Assembly: GCA_902789445.1 (NCBI GenBank)
Contig: CADAOB010000001.1
Location: 1 to 64,000 of the forward strand
DNA: 64,000 nucleotides
Origin: an uncultured Bacteroidia bacterium
GTDB lineage: Bacteria > Bacteroidota > Bacteroidia > Bacteroidales > UBA932
Direction of reading: 5' to 3'
Below the pieces are notes generated by a model, which saw only the letters and a program-made list of their open reading frames with translations, ran no database searches and had not been told where the DNA came from. How positions within the stretch are numbered: the first letter of the stretch is position 1; each line of letters starts with the position of its first letter. Shown here one piece after another: positions 7,696-16,668 of this stretch. A program made the position numbers and the translations under genes.

Positions 7696-8718
7696 ATGAA
7701 GAACAGATTTTTCTATGTTTGGATCCTGGCTGCTTTCGCCCTCGCATCCTGCGGCGGGCCGAAGACCCAGCAGCAGGTGGAGCTGCCCGCCCAGCTGGTC
7801 GAGACAGCCCCGCTGGCCATGTCCGACATTTCCCGCGAACTGGAATTCTCCACCACGCTCCAGGGCTGGCAGACACTCAACGTGGCCCCGTCCCTGACCG
7901 GCAAGATCGAGCACATCTATGTGGAAGTCGGTACGACCGTGGGTGCCGGTGCGAACCTGGTGCGGATGGACCAGAACCAATACACCACCACGAAGCTGAC
8001 CTACACCAACCTGGGTGTGGAGATGCAGCGCATGGAATCGCTGCGCGAAAGCGGCGCGGTCTCCCAGCAGACCTACGACCAGACCCGTCTCAGCTACGAG
8101 CAGACGAAGGAATCGCTCGATTTCCTGGAAAAGAATACCTATGTGAAGGCGCCTTTCGCCGGCGTGATCTCGGCCAAGAACTATGAGGACGGCGAACTCT
8201 ACAGCGGCCAGCCGATTCTCGTGCTGACCCAGATCTACACCCTCAAGGCCCTGATTGCCATTCCGGAAAGCTACTATCCGGTCGTCAAGAAGGGCATGCA
8301 GGTCCAGATTTCCTCCGAGATCTATCCGGGCGAGACCTTCCCCGCCACGATCGACATCGTCTATCCGACGGTCGATCCGGCGTCCCATACGTTCCAGGCG
8401 CGCCTGCGCATCCCCAACAGCAGCCTCAAACTCCGTCCCGGTATGTATGTCAAGACGAAGATGTCGATGGGCATGGCCCGCGCGATGGTCGTACCCTACC
8501 AGTCCGTCCTCAAGATGACGGGTTCGAACGACCGCTATGTGTTCCTGGATGACGCCGGCACGGCCAAGCGCGTGTTCGTGAAACTCGGCCAGCGTTTCGA
8601 CGAGAATATCGAGGTCATCAGCGATGAACTGCAGGAAGGCGACCGTCTGGTGGTCGTCGGCCAGGCCAAGCTCGTGGACGGTTCGAAAATCACTGTAGCA
8701 GGGGAGAACGCACAATGA
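7696..8718 (+). CDS. RND efflux periplasmic adaptor (HlyD/MFP family), lipoprotein
   Basis: The N-terminus ends in a lipobox (FALASC, Cys at about 17), so the adaptor is lipid-anchored. A biotinyl-lipoyl-like half motif (GKIEHIYVEVGTTVGAGANL) is followed by a short alpha-hairpin, the second lipoyl half (VKAPFAGVISAKNYEDGELY) and beta-barrel/membrane-proximal domains (FPATIDIVYPTVDPASHTFQ). Length 340 aa is normal for the family. It starts 9 bp after the TolC stop and overlaps the pump gene start by 4 bp (ATGA), implying translational coupling. Confidence 0.93.
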   Translation: MKNRFFYVWILAAFALASCGGPKTQQQVELPAQLVETAPLAMSDISRELEFSTTLQGWQTLNVAPSLTGKIEHIYVEVGTTVGAGANLVRMDQNQYTTTKLTYTNLGVEMQRMESLRESGAVSQQTYDQTRLSYEQTKESLDFLEKNTYVKAPFAGVISAKNYEDGELYSGQPILVLTQIYTLKALIAIPESYYPVVKKGMQVQISSEIYPGETFPATIDIVYPTVDPASHTFQARLRIPNSSLKLRPGMYVKTKMSMGMARAMVVPYQSVLKMTGSNDRYVFLDDAGTAKRVFVKLGQRFDENIEVISDELQEGDRLVVVGQAKLVDGSKITVAGENAQ

Positions 8719-11700
8719 GCATCTACAAGTCAGCCATTGAGAAGCCCGTCACCACGGCGCTGATCTTCGTGGCGGTCATCGTCATCGGCCTGTTCTCGCT
8801 TTCGCGGCTGCCGATCGACCAGTTCCCGGAGATGGATCCGCCGTACATCACGGTGATGACCACCTACGCCGGGGCCTCCGCCAGCGAGATCGAGACCAAC
8901 GTGACCAAACTCATCGAAAACAGCCTCACCTCGGTGGACGGCCTGAAGGAGCTCACCTCTTCTTCGCGCGACAACATGTCCGTCGTTTCGTTGGAACTGG
9001 AGTGGGGGACAGACCGGGACGAGGCGGCCAATGACGTGCGCTCGTTCATCGACATGGTCAAGAGCAACCTCCCCGACGGTTGCTCCAGCCCGGTGATGTT
9101 CAAGCTCAATTCGAGCCTGATGCCGATTATCCAGTACTCGGTCACGGCCCAGGAGAGTTATCCCGGCCTGGAGAAGATTCTCAACGACGAAGTCGTGCCG
9201 CAGCTCAACCGGATCAACGGAATCGGTTCGGTGTCGGTCTCCGGCGCGCCGGACCGCTATGTCTATATCGACATCGACCAGGCAAAGCTCGACGCCTACA
9301 ACCTGACCCTCGAGCAGGTCGCCAACGCCGTGAGCGTCAACAACCTGAATCTTTCGAGCGGTACGGTCAAGATGGACCGCCAGCAGTATCAGATGCAGGT
9401 CCGCGGCGAATACCAGCAGAGTGCCGACATCGCCGACATCGTGGTCTCCACCACGGTGACCGGCCAGAAAGTCTTCGTGCGTGACCTGGCTTCCGTGCGC
9501 GATACCATCAAGGACCTCTCGCTCGATGAGAAAGTGGACAGCAAGGAAGCCGTCCGCCTGATGGTGGCCAAGAAGTCGGGCTCCAACACCGTGCAGGTCT
9601 GTAAAGACGTGCGCAAGGAACTGGCCCGCATCGAGAAGACGCTCCCTTCCGACGTCCAGATCAAGATGATCTACGACTCGTCGGAAGAAATCGAGAACGC
9701 CATCGGTTCGCTGGAAGAATCCATCCTCTACGCACTGCTCTTCGTGGTGCTGGTCGTGTTCTTCTTCCTGGGCAAGTGGCGCGCCACGCTGATCATCGGC
9801 ATCACCATCCCGATCGCCCTGATCGTGGCTTTCGTCTATCTGCTGCTGACCGACAGTTCGCTCAACATCATCTCCCTGTCCGCCCTGACCGTGGCGATCG
9901 GTATGGTGGTGGACGACGCCATCGTGGTCCTGGAAAACATCACCAAGCATATCGACCGCGGCTCTTCGCCGCATGAGGCGGCCATCTACGCGACCAATGA
10001 GGTGTGGACCTCCGTGATTGCGACGACCCTCGTCATCGCGGCCGTGTTCATTCCCCTGACGATGCTCACCGGCCTGGCCGGCATCCTCTTCAAGGAACTG
10101 GGCTGGATCGTGACCATCGTGGTCTCGACCTCGACGCTCGTGGCCATCTCCCTGATCCCGATGCTCTGCTCGAAAATGCTCAAGGCCCGCGAGGTGCGCA
10201 TCGACGAAAACGGCAAGCTCATCGAAGGCAAGGAGAAGAAAGGCTGGTACGACCGCATCGTGGTCGGTTTCCTCGACAAGGTGGACAAGGCCTACGCCAA
10301 CCTGCTGCGCTGGTGCCTGACGCACAAGCTGGTCACCATCCTGATCGCCATCGCCTTCTTCGTGGCTTCGATGCTCCCGATGATGATGGGCAAGATCGGT
10401 ACCGAGTTCATGCCCAGCAGCGACAACGGCCGCCTGAGTGCGACCATCGAGCTGCAGCGCGGTACCCGCATCGAAGAGACGGTCAAGACCGCCCGCGTCC
10501 TGGAAGAGCGCTTCCGCCAGCTGGTTCCCGAGATCCAGCGCATTTCGACCTCGGCCGGTTCCAACGACGAGAGCTCGATCGGCGCCCTCTTCTCCTCGAC
10601 CACCAACTACAAGATCTCGATGACGGTGGTCTGCAACAAGAAATACGAACGTACCCGTTCGATCGAAGAGATCGGCGAGGTGCTGCGTGCCGAGCTGGCC
10701 CGTTATCCCGAGATTATCGAATACCAGGTCAATGCGGCCGGCGGTATGGGCGGCGGCGGCCGTTCCACCGTGGACGTGGAAATCTACGGTTACGACTTCG
10801 ACGAGACCAACCTCTACGCCGAGGAAATCCGCCAGGCGATCGTGGACAACGTACCCGGTGCCCGCAACGTCCGTGTCTCCCGCGACAAGGACCGTCCGGA
10901 GCTGAAGGTGACCATCGACAAGGAAAAAGCGGCCATCCACGGCCTGAACACCGCGACGGTCTCGCAGTACATCCGCAACCGCGTGACCGGTTTCACGGCC
11001 GGCTTCCTGAAAGAAGACGGCGACGAATATGACATCGTGGTCCGCCTCAAGGAAGAGGACCGCAATTCGATCACCGACATCCAGGACCTGACCATCCCGA
11101 CGGCGACCGGCGCCCGCATCAAGCTGAGCGAGATCGCCACGATCGAAGAGTACTGGGCGCCGCAGACCATCGACCGCAAGAGCCGTCAGCGCTACGTACG
11201 CGTGATTTCGATGCCGTACGGCACGTCGCTGGGCGAAATGGCGACGGCCATCCAGGCCCAGGTGGACAAGCACCCGCATCCGGCCGGAATCTCGGTGGTC
11301 CTGGCCGGCGACTTCGACGACCAGCAGAAGACCTTCAAGGACATCTTCTCGCTCCTGCTGCTGATCATCCTGCTGGTTTACATTGTGATGGCTTCTCAGT
11401 TCGAGAGCGTGGGCAAACCTGCCGTCATCCTGCTTTCCATCCCGTTCGGTCTCTCGGGCGTGGTGCTGGCCCTCTGGCTTACCGGCACGTCGCTCGACAT
11501 GATCGGCGCCCTGGGCGTGGTGATGCTCGTAGGTATCGTGGTCAAGAACGGTATCGTGCTGGTGGACTACATCAACCTGATGCGCGACCGCGGCTACAAG
11601 CTCAACGAGGCCATTGCCCTGTCCGGCGCCTCGCGTCTGCGCCCGGTGCTGATGACGGCCTTCACGACCCTGCTCGGTATGCTCCCGATGGCACTCAGCA

Positions 11701-11900
11701 GCGGTGAAGGCTCCGAGATGTGGCATCCGCTGGGCATCGTGGTGATCGGCGGTCTGCTGGTCTCGACCTTCGTCACGCTGATCATCGTGCCGGTGGTCTA
11801 TGGCCTGATCTCCCGCCACGGCGAGCGCGACAAGGAGGAAAGGCGTCGCAAGGAATTTATTTTCATGGATTTGAACCCCGATCAGGAGGAGGCAAAATGA
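8715..11900 (+). CDS. RND-family inner membrane drug/lipid exporter (HAE1 type)
   Basis: At 1061 residues this is full length for AcrB/HAE1 pumps. The first transmembrane helix is near residues 10-30. The TM4 motif GMVVDDAIVVLENI has the paired Asp residues used for proton translocation, which separates it from heavy-metal pumps. The C-terminal counterpart GVVMLVGIVVKNGIVLVDYI is also intact. Two large periplasmic porter/docking loops separate the membrane halves. No frameshift is seen. Substrate cannot be predicted. It is coupled to the adaptor upstream and to the PII-like gene downstream by ATGA overlaps. Confidence 0.95.
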   Translation: MSIYKSAIEKPVTTALIFVAVIVIGLFSLSRLPIDQFPEMDPPYITVMTTYAGASASEIETNVTKLIENSLTSVDGLKELTSSSRDNMSVVSLELEWGTDRDEAANDVRSFIDMVKSNLPDGCSSPVMFKLNSSLMPIIQYSVTAQESYPGLEKILNDEVVPQLNRINGIGSVSVSGAPDRYVYIDIDQAKLDAYNLTLEQVANAVSVNNLNLSSGTVKMDRQQYQMQVRGEYQQSADIADIVVSTTVTGQKVFVRDLASVRDTIKDLSLDEKVDSKEAVRLMVAKKSGSNTVQVCKDVRKELARIEKTLPSDVQIKMIYDSSEEIENAIGSLEESILYALLFVVLVVFFFLGKWRATLIIGITIPIALIVAFVYLLLTDSSLNIISLSALTVAIGMVVDDAIVVLENITKHIDRGSSPHEAAIYATNEVWTSVIATTLVIAAVFIPLTMLTGLAGILFKELGWIVTIVVSTSTLVAISLIPMLCSKMLKAREVRIDENGKLIEGKEKKGWYDRIVVGFLDKVDKAYANLLRWCLTHKLVTILIAIAFFVASMLPMMMGKIGTEFMPSSDNGRLSATIELQRGTRIEETVKTARVLEERFRQLVPEIQRISTSAGSNDESSIGALFSSTTNYKISMTVVCNKKYERTRSIEEIGEVLRAELARYPEIIEYQVNAAGGMGGGGRSTVDVEIYGYDFDETNLYAEEIRQAIVDNVPGARNVRVSRDKDRPELKVTIDKEKAAIHGLNTATVSQYIRNRVTGFTAGFLKEDGDEYDIVVRLKEEDRNSITDIQDLTIPTATGARIKLSEIATIEEYWAPQTIDRKSRQRYVRVISMPYGTSLGEMATAIQAQVDKHPHPAGISVVLAGDFDDQQKTFKDIFSLLLLIILLVYIVMASQFESVGKPAVILLSIPFGLSGVVLALWLTGTSLDMIGALGVVMLVGIVVKNGIVLVDYINLMRDRGYKLNEAIALSGASRLRPVLMTAFTTLLGMLPMALSSGEGSEMWHPLGIVVIGGLLVSTFVTLIIVPVVYGLISRHGERDKEERRRKEFIFMDLNPDQEEAK

Positions 11901-12190
11901 AAAGTGTATTTATCGTATTCAACCAGGCTTTCACCTCTCGGGTGGAGTATATGCTCGATGAACTGGGAATCCGTGGCTTTACGTTTTTTGAGCAGGTTCA
12001 GGGACGGGGTTCCGTGGACGGCGAACCGCGCCGCGGCACCCACACCTGGCCCGAGATGAACTCGGCTGTCATCACGATCGTTCCCGATGAGAAAGTGGAC
12101 GAAGTGCTTCTGACGGTCCGCAAACTCGATGCCCGCAACAAAGCCGTCGGCGTGCGCGCTTTCGTCTGGAATATCGAGCAGAGTGTCTAA
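11897..12190 (+). CDS. PII-like small protein linked to RND pump (DUF3240-like)
   Basis: A 97-residue protein starting at the ATG that overlaps the pump stop codon. It is preceded by an unusually good Shine-Dalgarno (AGGAGGAGG, 11884-11892). The pattern MKSVFIVFN...VEYMLDELGIRGFT...GEPRRGTHTWPEMNSAV...VRAFVWNIE resembles PII/ferredoxin-like regulators: two beta-alpha-beta halves with a T-loop-like segment. Small proteins of this fold are found after RND pump genes in other phyla (DUF3240). It may sense pump substrate or state; this is inferred from position. Confidence 0.6.
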   Translation: MKSVFIVFNQAFTSRVEYMLDELGIRGFTFFEQVQGRGSVDGEPRRGTHTWPEMNSAVITIVPDEKVDEVLLTVRKLDARNKAVGVRAFVWNIEQSV

Positions 12191-12245
12191 TTCAAAAAAA
12201 ATGTCTATCTTTATCGCAGAATTTAACTAAAAATAACGATTGAAT

Positions 12246-12563
12246 ATGGCACAAGCATTAACTGATTCCAATTTCGACGAGATTGTCACCACGGGTGAAC
12301 TTCCTGTCGTCGTGGATTTCTGGGCCACCTGGTGCGGCCCCTGCCGGATGGTCTCCCCGATCATCGACAAGATGGCTGAAAAATATGAAGGCCGCGTGAA
12401 CGTCGTCAAATGCAATGTGGACGAAAGCACGGCCATCCCGATGAAGTTCGGTATCCGCAACATCCCGACCATCCTCTTCTTCAAGGGCGGCCAGCTGGTC
12501 GACAAGACGGTCGGTGCCGTTCCGCAGGCCGAAATCGAACGGAAAATCGAAGCTTTACTGTAA
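12246..12563 (+). CDS. trxA: Thioredoxin
   Basis: A 105-residue thioredoxin with the canonical WCGPC active site (residues 29-33), the buried Asp in VVVDFWATW and the cis-Pro loop in IRNIPTILFF. Full length, with no signal peptide, so cytoplasmic disulfide reductant. The ATG at 12246 is preferred over an in-frame TTG at 12240. A weaker promoter box TATCTTTA lies at 12206-12213. It lies 18 bp before the PorT-like gene. Confidence 0.97.
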   Translation: MAQALTDSNFDEIVTTGELPVVVDFWATWCGPCRMVSPIIDKMAEKYEGRVNVVKCNVDESTAIPMKFGIRNIPTILFFKGGQLVDKTVGAVPQAEIERKIEALL

Positions 12564-12581
12564 CTGTAAATAATATCAGAG

Positions 12582-13157
12582 ATGAAAAAGATTGCATTCG
12601 TTCTGGTGAGCCTGTTCCTTCTTGGAACAGTGGCAGCCAACGCACAGCATTTCCTTGTTAAAGGTGGTTTCAATTATGCCAATTCCACGGTTGAGGGCAT
12701 CAAAGGCGGCAAGACGGGTTGGCAGGCCGGTATCGGTTTCCAGACCGAGACGGCCCGCGGCTTTTCCTTCCAGCCGGAACTGCTCTACAACGTGATGGGT
12801 GTCAAGTTTGACGATGCCCGCAACGTCAACCTCGGCTATCTGCAGCTCCCGCTCAACGTCCAGTGGGGACCGGATCTGCTGATCGCCCGTCCGTACGTCT
12901 TCGCCGGCCCGTATGTCGGCGTCAAGGTGTCGAACCAGTTCCGTGGCAATTGGAATGATACCGACATCAAGCAGATTGGTGACGGCCTCAAGAAGACCGA
13001 ATGGGGTCTGGGCGTCGGCCTGGGCATCGAGTTCTTCAAGATCCAGATTGCCGGCAAGTACAACTGGAACTTCGGCGCCATCGCCGATACCCGAGAGCTT
13101 CCGACCCTCGAGAACTCTCCGCGGACCTTTGAACTCTCCATCGGACTCAAGTTCTAA
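12582..13157 (+). CDS. PorT-family outer membrane beta-barrel protein
   Basis: A 191-residue protein with signal peptide MKKIAFVLVSLFLLGTVAANA. It is followed by alternating amphipathic strands: HFLVKGGFNYAN, GWQAGIGFQTE, FSFQPELLYN, YLQLPLNVQWG, PYVFAGPYVGVK, and a terminal FELSIGLKF ending in Phe as barrel proteins do. This is the outer membrane beta-barrel (PorT/OMP_b-brl_2) pattern common in Bacteroidetes, forming a small barrel of unknown substrate. The next gene starts only 4 bp later. Confidence 0.85.
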   Translation: MKKIAFVLVSLFLLGTVAANAQHFLVKGGFNYANSTVEGIKGGKTGWQAGIGFQTETARGFSFQPELLYNVMGVKFDDARNVNLGYLQLPLNVQWGPDLLIARPYVFAGPYVGVKVSNQFRGNWNDTDIKQIGDGLKKTEWGLGVGLGIEFFKIQIAGKYNWNFGAIADTRELPTLENSPRTFELSIGLKF

Positions 13158-13161
13158 TCCC

Positions 13162-14127
13162 TTGTACAAGGAAGTTCAGCAGTTTCTGGGGCAGGCCTGG
13201 ACGGCGTTCCAGCAGCTTTTCACCGAGAGCCTTTCGTCCGACATACCCCTGCTCGACAAGGCCAACCGCTTCATCCTCGAACACGGCGGCAAGAAACTGC
13301 GACCTACATTTTCCCTGCTCATTGCGACGGCCCTCCGCGGGCGTTGCAATGAGCAGGTTGTTTCTTGTGCAGCCGCTTCCGAACTGCTGCACACGGCTAC
13401 GCTGATGCACGACGACGTAGCCGACGACGCCGCAACCCGCCGCGGCGTTCCCACGGCCCGGGCGATGTATTCGCCCACGACGGCCGTCCTGCTGGGCGAT
13501 TTCTGGCTCTCACGGGCGATGGGCCTGATCATCGACCATCCCGACAAGCGGGTGCTCCACATCTTCTCCAAATGTCTGGGCGATCTGGCTGAGGGCGAAA
13601 TGCTGCAGCTGGAAAAGGCCCGCCGGGCCGATGCGACCGAAGCGGACTATCGCCGCATCATCTACAGCAAGACCACTTCGCTTTTTGAGTCAGCGATGGT
13701 CAGTGCGGCGTACTCCGTCGATGCCGATGCGGCCCAGACCGAAGCCTGCCGCAGCTATGCCTATCATATCGGACAGTCCTTCCAGATGATGGACGACATC
13801 CTCGATTATTCGCCCGAACTGTCCACCGGCAAGCCTACCGGGCAGGACATCCTTGAAAAAAAGATTACGCTGCCGCTCTTCTGTCTTTTCGAGCGGGTGC
13901 CGAAAAGCGTTGCCCGCGAAATCCGCCGCCGGCTGCGCAATCCCGACGCTGCGCTGGTCGCAGACGTCTTCGGCCTGGTCCGGCAGTTCGATGCCCTCGC
14001 CGGAGCGCGGGAGCGCCTCGCCGGGGAAGTCCGTCAGGCCATTGAAGCCCTCGCGCCGCTTCCGGCGTCCGAGGCCAAAGATTATCTGGTGAAACTGGCC
14101 GGGCAGATGGCCGTCAGGACCGCGTAA
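13162..14127 (+). CDS. ispB: Trans-polyprenyl diphosphate synthase (octaprenyl type)
   Basis: About 321 residues, read from a TTG at 13162 because there is no ATG near the domain start; the first residues would be MYKEVQQFLGQAW. The chain-lengthening signature is complete: GGKKLRP, the first Asp-rich motif in LMHDDVADDAATRRG, the second MMDDILDY, and KKITLP. It makes the polyprenyl tail of menaquinone. It follows the PorT gene by 4 bp and overlaps convergently with trmB by 14 bp. The exact chain length, and so the gene symbol, is a family-level guess. Confidence 0.88.
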   Translation: MYKEVQQFLGQAWTAFQQLFTESLSSDIPLLDKANRFILEHGGKKLRPTFSLLIATALRGRCNEQVVSCAAASELLHTATLMHDDVADDAATRRGVPTARAMYSPTTAVLLGDFWLSRAMGLIIDHPDKRVLHIFSKCLGDLAEGEMLQLEKARRADATEADYRRIIYSKTTSLFESAMVSAAYSVDADAAQTEACRSYAYHIGQSFQMMDDILDYSPELSTGKPTGQDILEKKITLPLFCLFERVPKSVAREIRRRLRNPDAALVADVFGLVRQFDALAGARERLAGEVRQAIEALAPLPASEAKDYLVKLAGQMAVRTA

Positions 14128-14851
14128 GGGTCTTGTAGGTCTGCTCGTAAGGCTCCTGGTCCCATTCGGGTTCGAACAGGGGACCCGTCTTGTCGAGGCG
14201 GAAGGCCATATATGTGATGGGAATACCCTGGGCCCGGAAATTCTTCTCGTAGAAGGTCTGGATCGAAAGCAGGTCGTCGGCCCGGCCGCTGCCGTAGATG
14301 TCTTCGTTGTGCTCGATGACGGTCAGGCCGTTGCAGCGGGCCGTCTCCAGGGTGAAATGATGGAGCAGGCGGCTGTCGGTCTTCAGATGGATGATGCCCT
14401 CCGGCGCGAGCATTTTCCGGTAGCTTTCCAGAAAACGGGGGTGGGTGAGCCGCTTGCGGGGCTTGCGCTCCTGCGGATCGGCGAAGGTAATCCAGATTTC
14501 GGCGATTTCATCGGGGCCGAAAAGCGATTCGATGAATTCGATCCGGGTGCGGACGAATGCCACGTTGCCCATTTCATGCTGCGTCGCATATTTGGCTCCT
14601 TTCCAGAGGCGGGCGCCCTTGATGTCGATGCCAATATAGTTCTTGTCGGGGAAACGTTCGGCCAGCGCGACGGTGTATTCTCCCTTGCCGCATCCCAGCT
14701 CCAGGACGATCGGGTTGTCGTTGTGGAACATGGCTTCCTTCCAATGCCCTTTCAACGGATGGTCCTTGTGCAGTACCTCTTCCGTGGTGGGCTGCACCAG
14801 GCAGGTGAAGCTTTCGTTTTCCGCGAATTTTTTCAGTTTACCTTTTCCCAT
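14114..14851 (-). CDS. trmB: tRNA (guanine-N7-)-methyltransferase
   Basis: A 245-residue protein with the SAM-binding motif VLELGCGKGEYTVALAERF and the TrmB signatures IGIDIKGARLWKGA and ITFADPQERKPRKRLTHPRF, followed by HLKTDSRLLHHF. It methylates G46 in the tRNA variable loop. In TrmB proteins the catalytic loop usually reads F-P-D-P; here it reads FADPQ, as in other Bacteroidetes. Its first codons overlap the gldH end by 14 bp. Confidence 0.95.
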   Translation of the reverse strand: MGKGKLKKFAENESFTCLVQPTTEEVLHKDHPLKGHWKEAMFHNDNPIVLELGCGKGEYTVALAERFPDKNYIGIDIKGARLWKGAKYATQHEMGNVAFVRTRIEFIESLFGPDEIAEIWITFADPQERKPRKRLTHPRFLESYRKMLAPEGIIHLKTDSRLLHHFTLETARCNGLTVIEHNEDIYGSGRADDLLSIQTFYEKNFRAQGIPITYMAFRLDKTGPLFEPEWDQEPYEQTYKTLTRS

Positions 14852-15323
14852 AACTGTCTTTGTAAGATAGGCCGATGCCGTAGATGGCTGTCAGCAGGTT
14901 GGTGTCGATGGGGGAGACGGACAGCTGCCAGAGGCCGGTTTCGGCGCCGTCCAGCTGGAGCCGTTCCTGCAGGATCCATTCGCAGTCGATGACCGAGCCG
15001 CTGCCTTTCGTGATCCGGATGCTGTCTCCTTCGAGGGGGAAGGACCGCCTTTCGATCGCGGTTTCCCCGAAGGGGGAGGTCCTCCGGATCTCGAGTCCGA
15101 TCTGGCGTTCGGGAATCCGGCTGGCGACCAGCCGGGCCGCCAGGGCGATGGTGTAGCTGCGGGTGCTGTCGTCGAGCGCCAGGCTGAAGTCGTAGCGGCC
15201 TTGCTGGCTGCGGGCGGTTTCCGTGGATACGAAGAAATAATCTCCCGCCGGCTTGGCACAGCCGGCGAGCAGGCCCAGCAGCAGGACTGCCGCCAGGAGC
15301 AGCCGTCTATTGTTGGCCGCCAT
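14838..15323 (-). CDS. gldH: GldH-like gliding motility lipoprotein
   Basis: Start chosen at 15323, giving MAANNRRLLLAAVLLLGLLA followed by the lipobox Cys (LLAGC). The mature part (DYFFVSTETARSQQGRYDFS, then a beta-sandwich with IPERQIGLEIRRTSPFGET and a late LLTAIYGIGLSY) matches the GldH family. In gliding Flavobacteriia GldH is needed for motility; in Bacteroidales a homologue persists without gliding and its role is unclear. The start codon lies 17 bp inside the end of ricT, so translation is coupled. Homology is from pattern recognition. Confidence 0.75.
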   Translation of the reverse strand: MAANNRRLLLAAVLLLGLLAGCAKPAGDYFFVSTETARSQQGRYDFSLALDDSTRSYTIALAARLVASRIPERQIGLEIRRTSPFGETAIERRSFPLEGDSIRITKGSGSVIDCEWILQERLQLDGAETGLWQLSVSPIDTNLLTAIYGIGLSYKDSYGKR

Positions 15324-16665
15324 TGCCGCCGTTTTCGTTCCTGTTGTTGTTGCCGCCACCGTCCGGACGCCGCCGGTTGTTGCCGCGGCCGCCGCGCTGA
15401 CCGCCGCGCGGATTGTTGTTGTTGTTCCGCCCGCCGCCACGGTTTTCGCCATTGCGGGGCGTATTGTCGCTTTTCGATGTGTCCGGCTCTTTGGCCTCTT
15501 TCGGGGCAGCATTCTTCTTCTGCCCGTTCTTGCGGCCCCGGTTGTTCTTGCGCTTTTTCTGCTCGTCGAAGCGGGTGATGCTGTCGTCGCCTACGGCGCT
15601 GATGAACTCGGTCTGCTTGACCGCCGGACCGCTTGCCTGGAGCGAGGCGGGCTTGTTGCCCTTGCGGTTCTCGGCGATGATTTCCCGCACTTCCCGGGCC
15701 GAGAGGGGATAGAGATTGGACAGACTGCCCTGTTCGTAGGAGAAATACATCGTTCCGCTCAGAATGTCGGTCTTCATCAGCCAGGCCGGGCCGTCTTCCA
15801 GCTCGATCGGGCCGCGGAGTTCCGGCAGCTGGCGCTGGGCATCCACATAGGTGGAAGCCTCGTAGTTGATGCAGCATTTGAGTTTGCTGCACTGGCCGGC
15901 CAGTTTCTGCGGATTGAGCGAAAGGTCCTGGCAGCGAGCCGCCTGCGTGGTGATCGACTGGAAATCGGACATGTAGTTCGAGCAGCAGAGCGCCCGTCCG
16001 CAGACGCCGATGCCGCCGATCAGGCCGGCTTCCTGCCGGGCGCCGATCTGCTTCATCTCGACCCGGATGCGGAATTCCTCGGCGAAATCCTTGATCAGCT
16101 GGCGGAAGTCCACGCGTTCGTCGGCGATATAGTAGAAGATGGCTTTCGTGCCGTCGCCCTGGAATTCCACATCGCCGATCTTCATGTCCAGTCCGAGCCG
16201 GGCGGCCAGCTGGCGGGCACGGATCATCGTCTTGTGCTCCCGGGCGATGGCTTCCTGCCAGCGCTCGATGTCCAGGATCTTGGCCTTGCGGTAGATGCGC
16301 CGGAACTCGTACGTATCGGGATCGATGTGATGGCGGGAGAGCTGTTCGAGCACGACCGGTCCTTCGAGGGTTACGATGCCCAGGTCGTGGCCGTTCTGCG
16401 CTTCCACGACCACCAGGTCGCCTTTCTTGATGATCTGGCCGGAGGTGTTGCGGAAGAAAATCTTCCGGGTGTTCTTGAAACGGACCTCATAGAGGTCGTT
16501 GTACGGCCCCTGGTGGATGCCTTCCATCCAGTTGTAGCTGCTCAGTTTGCAGCAACGGGGGTTGTATCGGACCTTCAGCTCGCCCATGGGCGTCCGCTCC
16601 ACTTCGCAACCGCGGGAGCAGTCATACTGCTTGGACCCTTTTTCCTTGACGACGACATTTTCCAT
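15307..16665 (-). CDS. ricT: PSP1 domain protein RicT/YaaT with long Asn/Gly/Arg-rich tail
   Basis: The PSP1 C-terminal domain occupies roughly residues 90-270. The Cys-rich signature GVCGRALCCSNYM is followed by LAGQCSKLKCCINYE, which in Bacillus RicT helps bind iron-sulfur clusters in the Y-complex acting on RNase Y. An extra Cys pair (YDCSRGC) lies near the N-terminus. The last 90 residues are low complexity: Lys/Arg-rich, then repeats of N, G and R (GGGRNNNNNPRGGQRGG), an RGG-like RNA-binding tail. The 3' end overlaps gldH. It sits between holB and gldH, a Bacteroidetes gene order. Confidence 0.9.
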   Translation of the reverse strand: MENVVVKEKGSKQYDCSRGCEVERTPMGELKVRYNPRCCKLSSYNWMEGIHQGPYNDLYEVRFKNTRKIFFRNTSGQIIKKGDLVVVEAQNGHDLGIVTLEGPVVLEQLSRHHIDPDTYEFRRIYRKAKILDIERWQEAIAREHKTMIRARQLAARLGLDMKIGDVEFQGDGTKAIFYYIADERVDFRQLIKDFAEEFRIRVEMKQIGARQEAGLIGGIGVCGRALCCSNYMSDFQSITTQAARCQDLSLNPQKLAGQCSKLKCCINYEASTYVDAQRQLPELRGPIELEDGPAWLMKTDILSGTMYFSYEQGSLSNLYPLSAREVREIIAENRKGNKPASLQASGPAVKQTEFISAVGDDSITRFDEQKKRKNNRGRKNGQKKNAAPKEAKEPDTSKSDNTPRNGENRGGGRNNNNNPRGGQRGGRGNNRRRPDGGGNNNRNENGGNGGQQ

Positions 16666-16668
16666 AAT

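Noticed and set aside
6301-8715. A long minus-strand frame opposite the TolC and adaptor genes
   Set aside because: Antisense shadow; both plus-strand genes have clear signal peptides and family motifs.
8730-11819. A 1029-codon open frame on the minus strand opposite the RND pump gene
   Set aside because: Composition is His/Asp/Arg-rich nonsense typical of antisense frames in GC-rich DNA; the plus strand encodes an unambiguous full-length RND pump.
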